The position numbers and the translations under genes were made by a program. Below are positions 7,597 through 11,927 of a DNA stretch of 11,927 nt, piece by piece. This stretch comes from Nitriliruptoraceae bacterium (GTDB lineage: Bacteria; Actinomycetota; Nitriliruptoria; Nitriliruptorales; Nitriliruptoraceae): NCBI GenBank assembly GCA_007134165.1, contig SLLJ01000496.1, positions 1-11,927 of the forward strand, written 5' to 3'. The notes beneath the pieces were generated by a model that did no database searches, was not told the DNA's origin, and saw only the letters and a list, made by a program, of their open reading frames with translations. The stretch's first letter is position 1. Each line of letters opens with the position of its first letter.

Positions 7597-7610
7597 TGCA
7601 AACGATAGCG
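7597..7610. promoter_or_regulatory. Probable autoregulatory LacI-type operator before lacI
   Basis: TGCAAACGATAGCG is a degraded copy of the operators at 879-892 and 7749-7762. It keeps the CG centre (7603/7604) and one intact half-site (TGCAA), while the other half is GATAGCG. It lies 22 bases upstream of the lacI GTG. On the minus strand it contains the best -10-like hexamer (TATCGT, 7607-7602). A weaker site at the repressor's own gene would fit negative autoregulation. Confidence 0.55.
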
Positions 7611-7630
7611 CTCGCGGTCACCCGAGCGAA
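7602..7630 (-). promoter_or_regulatory. Possible weak promoter of lacI
   Basis: Read on the minus strand, TTCGCT (7630-7625) and TATCGT (7607-7602) are separated by 17 bases. The -10 is acceptable, but the -35 matches consensus poorly. The -10 lies inside the variant operator. Low-level repressor expression would not need a strong promoter. Confidence 0.3.
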
Positions 7631-7636
7631 TCGCTC
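7624..7636. repeat. Short perfect inverted repeat in the lacI/cupin intergenic region
   Basis: GAGCGA-A-TCGCTC is a 6-base perfect inverted repeat around one central base. It overlaps the possible -35 of lacI. A smaller palindrome, GAGCGCTC, lies at 7584-7591 in the lacI leader. These may be a site for a second regulator or chance in GC-rich DNA. Confidence 0.3.
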
Positions 7637-7710
7637 CGTTTCTCCTGGTTGGCGCCGCCCAGGACGTGTCGCAGGAAGTGCTCGCCACCGAAATGGTCGC
7701 AGATTGAGCC

Positions 7711-7739
7711 TTGACACGAGGCGACGGGCGCCTTAGCGT
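7711..7739 (+). promoter_or_regulatory. Sigma-70-type promoter of operon 2
   Basis: TTGACA (7711-7716), a 17-base spacer and TAGCGT (7734-7739) reproduce the operon 1 promoter, including the flanking CG after the -35 and GCAGCG after the -10. The predicted start is near 7746. The rest of the lacI/cupin gap (7637-7710) shows no gene and no further signal. Confidence 0.75.
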
Positions 7740-7748
7740 GCAGCGCAG

Positions 7749-7762
7749 CGCAATCGATTGCG
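7749..7762. promoter_or_regulatory. LacI-family operator of operon 2 (perfect palindrome)
   Basis: CGCAATCGATTGCG is a perfect 14-base palindrome with the central CG (7755/7756) typical of LacI/GalR operators. It is centred 44.5 bases from the first base of the -35 box, exactly as in operon 1, and begins a few bases after the predicted transcription start. It is the most symmetrical of the three sites here and is probably the strongest. Confidence 0.8.
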
Positions 7763-7796
7763 GACTACGGGTTCGTTGCGATGCGCACGGTGGCTT

Positions 7797-7803
7797 GGGA
7801 GGG
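7797..7803 (+). promoter_or_regulatory. Ribosome binding site that fixes the first cupin's GTG start
   Basis: GGGAGGG ends four bases before the GTG at 7808. The alternative in-frame ATG at 7781 has only a weak upstream match, and the ATG at 7820 is too far from this site. Confidence 0.6.
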
Positions 7804-7807
7804 TGCC

Positions 7808-8221
7808 GTGGGTGGATCGATGATCGTTTCGCGCCGCGAGGTCCCGTCGGACATCGTGGCGGCGCACGGCGGTTCCAGCATCGTGCAGTGGAAGCGGCTC
7901 GCGACCGGCGGGATGTTGCACAGCGACATCGAGTCGTTCGAGTGGAACCGTGTGCCGGCCGGTGCCGTGATCGGTGAGCACGTCCATACCCACACCGAGG
8001 AGATCTACTACATCATCTCCGGCCAGGCGGAGATGCGACTCGGTGGCGAGTCGCGTCCTGTCGGCCCCGGTGACCTGATCGTCACGCCCCTCAATGGTCG
8101 CCACGGGATCGCCAACGTCGGCGACACCGACCTCGACTTCCTCGTGATCGAGGTGCACCCGCCGGCCATCACCGACCGGCTGCCGAAGAAGATCCCGGTG
8201 GCCGCGGGAGGCGATCGATGA
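7808..8221 (+). CDS. Cupin-domain protein with intact metal-binding motif
   Basis: A 137-residue single-domain cupin starting at GTG 7808 (other in-frame starts are 7781 and 7820). Motif 1 is G-AVIGE-HVH-x4-E-x6-G, with H58, H60 and E65. Motif 2, GDLIVTPLNGRHGIAN, supplies H99. These give the 3-His/1-Glu metal site of functional cupins. Such small cupins act as sugar isomerases, lyases or dioxygenases, or as ligand-binding proteins. Which applies here is not readable from the sequence. It is first in an operon with a short-chain dehydrogenase and a ribose-type importer, which favours a step on the imported compound, such as isomerisation or elimination. The stop overlaps the next start by four bases (ATGA), so it is co-translated with the second cupin. 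Confidence 0.85.
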   Translation: MGGSMIVSRREVPSDIVAAHGGSSIVQWKRLATGGMLHSDIESFEWNRVPAGAVIGEHVHTHTEEIYYIISGQAEMRLGGESRPVGPGDLIVTPLNGRHGIANVGDTDLDFLVIEVHPPAITDRLPKKIPVAAGGDR

Positions 8222-8517
8222 GCAGCTTCAACATCATCAACCTCGCCGGCGGCGAGACGGTCGACCTTGGTCAGCACCTCGACGGCGGATGGGGGCCGGC
8301 TCGTCTCATCGACCTTTCGGCCGGTAGCTCGCACGAGTTCGACGCGACCGACGCCGAGATCTGCACCTTCGTGATCGACGGGCAGGGCACCCTCGCCATG
8401 GGCGACAACGTGGCTCGGATGGACACCGGGGTGGGCGTGACCCTGATGAAGGGCAGCACGGCGACGGTGCATGCCGAGGCTGCGATGCGGCTGTTCGCCG
8501 CCTGGCTCAGGGTCTGA
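8218..8517 (+). CDS. Small cupin-like protein lacking the usual metal ligands
   Basis: A 99-residue protein starting at ATG 8218, with GGGAGG at 8206-8211. The pattern of beta strands and turns (LIDLSAGSSHEF, CTFVIDGQGTLAMGDN, GVGVTLMKGS) fits a minimal cupin barrel. The HxH pair is absent: only H39 with E40 sits near motif 1, and H85 near motif 2. Metal catalysis is therefore doubtful. It may be a partner of the preceding cupin (a heteromeric pair), a binding or regulatory protein, or a degenerate paralogue. The tight coupling on both sides and normal codon usage argue for a real gene. I do not recognise a specific family. Confidence 0.75.
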   Translation: MSSFNIINLAGGETVDLGQHLDGGWGPARLIDLSAGSSHEFDATDAEICTFVIDGQGTLAMGDNVARMDTGVGVTLMKGSTATVHAEAAMRLFAAWLRV

Positions 8518-8526
8518 GGAGTCGTC

Positions 8527-9264
8527 ATGGTCGGCAGGCTCGAGGGCAAGCGCGCGCTGGTCACCGGTGGGGCACGTGGCATCGGTGAAGCGATCGTGCG
8601 TCGCTTTGCGGCCGAGGGCGCCGTCGTCGTCATCGCCGACATCCGCGACGAGCAGGGTGAGGCGCTGGCGCACGAGCTGGGACCGGCGGTGACCTACCGC
8701 CACCTCGACGTCACCGATGACGCCGCGTGGCGATCGCTCGGCGACGAAGCCGCGGGACCGCCCTTGAACGTCGTGGTCAACAACGCGGGCGCGGTGGTCA
8801 GCTTCGAGCCGCTCCACGAGGTCGGCCCCGATCTCTTCCGCCGCATCCTCGAACTCAACCTGACCTCGGTGTTCCTTTCGATGCGGTTCTTGATCCCCGC
8901 GATGGTGGCAGCGGGTGGGGGATCGGTGATCAACCTGTCCTCGATCTCGGGCGTGGTCGGTCACGATGTCGCCCCCGGCTACCAGTCGGCCAAGGGCGGC
9001 GTTCGCGTGCTCACCAAGAACGGGGCGATCACCTACGCCAAGTCCGGAGTCCGGGTGAACTCGATCCACCCGGGGATCATCGCCACCCCGATGGTCGCCG
9101 AGCAGCCCGGATGGGCGACCGAGGCGTTCGTGGGCGCCACGCCGATGGGTCGGGCGGGTACCCCCGACGACGTGGCCCATGCGGCGGTCTACCTCGCCAG
9201 CGACGAGTCGGCGTTCGTCACCGGCGCGGAGCTGACCATCGACGGAGGGTTCACGGCAGCATGA
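8527..9264 (+). CDS. Short-chain dehydrogenase/reductase (classical SDR), probably NAD-dependent
   Basis: A 245-residue classical SDR. The nucleotide-binding motif TGGARGIG is at 13-20 and NNAG at 85-88. The catalytic residues are S139 (INLSSISG), Y152 and K156 (YQSAK). N110 in the ELNLTS segment completes the tetrad, and the PG motif follows at 182-183 (HPGIIATP). D38 at the end of the second strand (IADIRD) favours NAD over NADP, which fits an oxidative role. It resembles the broad FabG-like SDR group, which includes many polyol and sugar dehydrogenases. Its position directly before the sugar-type ABC genes (ATGA overlap) suggests it oxidises the imported alcohol or sugar. GAGGAG at 8516-8521, overlapping the previous stop, serves the ATG at 8527. 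Confidence 0.9.
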   Translation: MVGRLEGKRALVTGGARGIGEAIVRRFAAEGAVVVIADIRDEQGEALAHELGPAVTYRHLDVTDDAAWRSLGDEAAGPPLNVVVNNAGAVVSFEPLHEVGPDLFRRILELNLTSVFLSMRFLIPAMVAAGGGSVINLSSISGVVGHDVAPGYQSAKGGVRVLTKNGAITYAKSGVRVNSIHPGIIATPMVAEQPGWATEAFVGATPMGRAGTPDDVAHAAVYLASDESAFVTGAELTIDGGFTAA

Positions 9265-10820
9265 GCGAGTCACTCGAACTCACCCCCGATGAGCCGGGCA
9301 CCGTGCGAACCCGCACGCCGATCATCGAGGCCCATGGGATCGTCAAGCGCTTCGGAGGCGTGATCGCGGTCGACGACGTCAGCATCGCCGTCGAGTCCGG
9401 TGAGATCCATGGCCTCGTCGGCGAGAACGGGGCGGGCAAGTCCACCCTGATGCGGGTGCTTGCCGGCGTGCTCGCTCCTAACGAGGGAGCGGTCCGAGTC
9501 GATGGGGAACCGCTCGACCCGGGCAATACCCGCGCTGCGCTCGAGGCAGGGGTGTCGCTGGTCCACCAGGAGCTCAGCCTGGTGCCGGAGATGACCGTCG
9601 CCGAGAACATCCTGCTGGGCTCGACCCCGACCAGATTCGGGTTCGTCGACACCAAGGAGCAGCGCCGCATCGCGGTCGACGCGCTGAAGGAGATCGGGGT
9701 CTCGGTCGATCTCGACGAACCGATCGCCCGGCTGTCGGTGGCCATGCGGCAGTTCGTCGAGATCGCTCGAGCCATCGCCCGCGAGCCTCAGGTTCTGATC
9801 CTGGACGAGCCGACCGCGACGCTCACCCCAGCGGAGACCGAGTACCTGCTCGACATGCTCAAGCGGCTCGCCGGCCGCGGCCTGGCGATCATCTACATCT
9901 CGCACCGCATCCCGGAGATCTTCACGATCTGCGATCGGGTCACCGTGCTGCGCGACGGTCGGCACGTGACCACCGTGGAGATTGGTGAGACCACCCCGGG
10001 AGCCGTGGTGCAGCACATGGTCGGCCGCGAACTCGAACTCGAGCTCCAGGAGCACCGGGAGGACCCCAAGATCGGCGAGGTCGTCCTCTCCGCGCGGGGG
10101 ATCCGGGCACCCGGGGTCAACGCCGTGGATCTCGAGGTTCGCGCGGGCGAGATCGTGGGCCTCGGCGGCCTGGTCGGCGCCGGACGCACCGAGCTCGTGC
10201 GAGCCATGATCGGGGCAGACTTCCGCACCGGTGGGGAGGCCACAATCACCCTCGGGGGCACGACCCGGCGGGTGACCAGCTACCGGTCCGCCATCACCGC
10301 CGGAGTCGCCTACATCCCTGAGGAGCGGCGCACCGACGGACTGGCGCTGACCATGGCCGTGGTCGACAACATCACGCTGCCCAACCGGACCGCCCTGTCA
10401 CGCAGGTCGGTGCTCAACCGGCGCCGCGTCAAGGAGTTCGCCCGGTCCCTGGCCGATGCGGTGAACCTGCGTCCTCCCGAGATCCAGCGCGAGGTCGGTC
10501 AGTACAGCGGCGGCAACCAGCAGAAGGTCGTCCTGGCCAAGTGGCTGGGCCGCGAGCCCGACGTCATCATCCTCGACGAACCCACCCGCGGGGTGGACGT
10601 CGGCGCCAAAGCCGAGATCCACCGCCTGATCTACGAACTGGCGGACAACGGGGCAGCGGTGCTGGTCGTGAGCTCGGACCTACCCGAGCTGCTCGACCTC
10701 GCCGACACGATCCATGTGGTCCGCGACGGCCGCGTCGTCGGGACCTTGTCGGGTCGGGATGCCGATGAGACGTCGGTGATGGCGCTGGCGTCCGGACAGG
10801 TGGAGGCAGACGGCTCATGA
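9261..10820 (+). CDS. Ribose-type (CUT2) sugar ABC transporter, double ATP-binding subunit
   Basis: A 519-residue protein with two ABC domains, like RbsA/MglA/XylG. In domain 1 (about 20-260) the Walker A is GENGAGKST (54-62), the Q-loop is HQE (102-104), Walker B is VLILDEPTATLT (178-189) and the H-loop His is H215 (YISHR). Its signature is LSVAMRQ (158-164), with Ala where LSxGQ has Gly. In domain 2 (about 270-510) the Walker A is degenerate (GLVGAGRTE, Arg for Lys), as is normal in this family. The signature YSGGNQQK (415-422) is intact, Walker B is VIILDEPTRGVDVGAK (435-450), and SSD replaces the H-loop His. It powers import of a monosaccharide-like solute. I chose ATG 9261, which overlaps the SDR stop as ATGA. 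The open frame upstream to 8727 is a shadow of the SDR gene. Confidence 0.93.
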   Translation: MSESLELTPDEPGTVRTRTPIIEAHGIVKRFGGVIAVDDVSIAVESGEIHGLVGENGAGKSTLMRVLAGVLAPNEGAVRVDGEPLDPGNTRAALEAGVSLVHQELSLVPEMTVAENILLGSTPTRFGFVDTKEQRRIAVDALKEIGVSVDLDEPIARLSVAMRQFVEIARAIAREPQVLILDEPTATLTPAETEYLLDMLKRLAGRGLAIIYISHRIPEIFTICDRVTVLRDGRHVTTVEIGETTPGAVVQHMVGRELELELQEHREDPKIGEVVLSARGIRAPGVNAVDLEVRAGEIVGLGGLVGAGRTELVRAMIGADFRTGGEATITLGGTTRRVTSYRSAITAGVAYIPEERRTDGLALTMAVVDNITLPNRTALSRRSVLNRRRVKEFARSLADAVNLRPPEIQREVGQYSGGNQQKVVLAKWLGREPDVIILDEPTRGVDVGAKAEIHRLIYELADNGAAVLVVSSDLPELLDLADTIHVVRDGRVVGTLSGRDADETSVMALASGQVEADGS

Positions 10821-11836
10821 CCGAACACACCCACAAGCCCGCGATCCACCTCCCGCCGGTCGCCGAGATCGAGCAGGAGGTCGAGGAGAAGGCGTTCAAG
10901 TTTTCGGAGTGGATGGCCCACCAGGGCATCTTCGTCGTCACCGCACTGCTCGTGATCTTCGCGATGCTGTTCGTCGATGGGTTCGCCTCGCTGCCCAACA
11001 TCACCGACGTCTTCAACCGGGCGGCGCCCATCGGCATCGTCGCCGCAGGCATGACCTTCGTCGTCATCAGCGGCAACTACCTCGACCTCTCCGTCGTCGC
11101 ACAGGTGGCCACCGCTGGGGTGGTGCTGATCGCCGTGAGCAACGTGTTCGGCCTCCCCGTCGCGATCCTGGTGGCCGTGGCGATCGCGTTGCTGTACGGG
11201 TTGGTCAACGGCATCGCCGTCGGCGTCTTCAAGGCGAATGCGGTCATCGTCACCCTTTCGACCACGTTCATCGGTCTGGGCCTGCTTCGGTGGCTCACGG
11301 GCGGCAGCATCTACTTCGGCCCCAACGACGGTCTGATCCGTGCCTTCGGTACCGCACGCCTGGGCCCATTGCCGCTGGCGATGGTGCTCTTCGTGGTGGT
11401 CACCCTGCTGCTGTCGCTGGTCCTGACGCGCACGACCTTCGGGTTCATGGTCCGCTCCTACGGCTCCAACCGTGAGGCCACCCGACTTGCCGGGGTGAAC
11501 ACCGGCAAGGTGGTGATCGGTGCCTTCACGATGTCCGCGCTCGGTGCGATGCTCGGTGGCTTCGTTCTGGCGGCCTTCTCCAACACGGCCGTGTCGGCGA
11601 TGTCGACCGGCTACGACTTCCGCTCCCTGGCGGCGATCATCGTGGGCGGTACCAGCGTCTTCGGCGGCCGCGGCAGTGTGCTGCGGACCTTGCTGGGGGT
11701 GGTCTTCGTCAGTGTGCTGACCAACATCATGGTGCTGTCGGGATTGGGGTTCGGCGTCCAGCAGATGGCGATCGGACTGCTGATCGTGCTCGCCGTGTCC
11801 GTGGACGCTCTGGCGAGGAAGGGGATCGCATCGTGA
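10817..11836 (+). CDS. Ribose-type (CUT2) sugar ABC transporter permease
   Basis: A 339-residue RbsC-like inner-membrane permease with about eight to ten hydrophobic segments between residues 36 and 332. Family hallmarks are NREATRLAGVNTGKV (218-232), the conserved cytoplasmic coupling loop, and AAIIVGGTSVFGGRGS (272-287). The N-terminal 35 residues are hydrophilic and acidic (EIEQEVEEKAF) and somewhat longer than in RbsC. ATG 10817 overlaps the ATPase stop (ATGA), with GGAGG at 10802-10806. The presence of another apparent permease start immediately downstream suggests a heterodimeric membrane channel. No substrate-binding protein gene has been reached within the window. Confidence 0.92.
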   Translation: MTEHTHKPAIHLPPVAEIEQEVEEKAFKFSEWMAHQGIFVVTALLVIFAMLFVDGFASLPNITDVFNRAAPIGIVAAGMTFVVISGNYLDLSVVAQVATAGVVLIAVSNVFGLPVAILVAVAIALLYGLVNGIAVGVFKANAVIVTLSTTFIGLGLLRWLTGGSIYFGPNDGLIRAFGTARLGPLPLAMVLFVVVTLLLSLVLTRTTFGFMVRSYGSNREATRLAGVNTGKVVIGAFTMSALGAMLGGFVLAAFSNTAVSAMSTGYDFRSLAAIIVGGTSVFGGRGSVLRTLLGVVFVSVLTNIMVLSGLGFGVQQMAIGLLIVLAVSVDALARKGIAS

Positions 11837-11927
11837 CCGCCACCCGGACCGAAAACCAGACGCTTGGGACCAGCGACGCACCTGCGGGACCGCTCGCGCG
11901 GGCGCGCATCATCCTGGCCCGGCGCAC
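11833..11927 (+). CDS. Partial CDS (3' end outside window), probably a second ribose-type permease
   Basis: GTG 11833 overlaps the permease stop by four bases (GTGA) and opens a frame that runs to the window end: 31 codons, beginning VTATRTENQTLGTSDAP and ending ARARIILARR. A purine-rich GGAAGGGG lies upstream. The visible part is a hydrophilic, positively charged N-terminal tail, as expected before the first membrane helix of an RbsC-like permease. There is no conserved motif yet, so the family call rests on position: CUT2 clusters often carry two permease genes in a row. Confidence 0.6.
   Translation, partial: MTATRTENQTLGTSDAPAGPLARARIILARR

Noticed and set aside
7575..7688. ATG 7688 as the lacI start
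   Set aside because: It adds 38 residues unlike any LacI N-terminus and would put the operator inside the coding region. GTG 7574 has AGGAG and a normal HTH position.
7781..7807. ATG 7781 as the first cupin's start
   Set aside because: There is only a weak ribosome site upstream, while GTG 7808 has GGGAGGG at good spacing. The call is not certain.
8008..9273. Minus-strand open frame (421 codons) opposite the cupin and SDR genes
   Set aside because: The SDR on the opposite strand has a full set of catalytic motifs, while this frame has none.
10631..11881. Long minus-strand open frame (416 codons) opposite the ABC genes
   Set aside because: Its translation is rich in H, D, R, G and Q with no domain. 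It is the antisense shadow of clear ATPase and permease genes, as is common in high-GC DNA.

Overview
This is a high-G+C stretch, very probably from an actinobacterium (Actinomycetota). The evidence is GC-rich third codon positions, several GTG starts, tightly packed genes with 1- to 13-base overlaps, and promoters of the TTGACA / TAnnnT type. No RNA gene, insertion sequence, CRISPR array or integrase is visible.

Layout. (1) Bases 1-708: the 3' end of a gene that looks like the C-terminal part of an alpha-amylase-superfamily protein. It is apparently separate from the rest. (2) Bases 841-6527: a promoter with a LacI-type operator, then a five-gene plus-strand operon. In order it encodes an M24 (aminopeptidase P/creatinase fold) protein, the alpha and beta E1 subunits of a thiamine-diphosphate 2-oxoacid/acetoin dehydrogenase type enzyme, an aldehyde dehydrogenase resembling succinate-semialdehyde dehydrogenase, and a 3-hydroxyisobutyrate-dehydrogenase-family protein. 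(3) Bases 6549-7574: a minus-strand LacI-family repressor, convergent with operon 1 and divergent from operon 2. (4) Bases 7711-11927: a second promoter of the same design, then a plus-strand operon of two small cupins, a short-chain dehydrogenase, a ribose-type ABC ATPase, its permease, and the first 31 codons of another gene, probably a second permease. The operon runs off the window.

The main result is that both operons begin with nearly interchangeable control regions. Each has a TTGACA box, a 17-base spacer, a TAGnGT box, and a LacI-type palindrome (core CAAnCGATTG) centred exactly 44.5 bases after the first base of the -35 box. A weaker version of the same palindrome sits in front of the lacI gene. 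The window therefore looks like one locally controlled regulon: a ribose-family importer plus two dehydrogenases, an aldehyde dehydrogenase, a ThDP decarboxylating enzyme and an M24 hydrolase. Together these suggest uptake and oxidative breakdown of a small polyol, sugar or sugar-derived (perhaps N-containing) compound.

I do not recognise this gene combination as a described pathway, and the substrate cannot be read from the sequence. Two features make the chemistry unusual. The M24 protein has Cys where the family normally has its second metal-binding Asp. The E1 pair has no E2 or E3 partner in the window and is instead translationally coupled to an aldehyde dehydrogenase.
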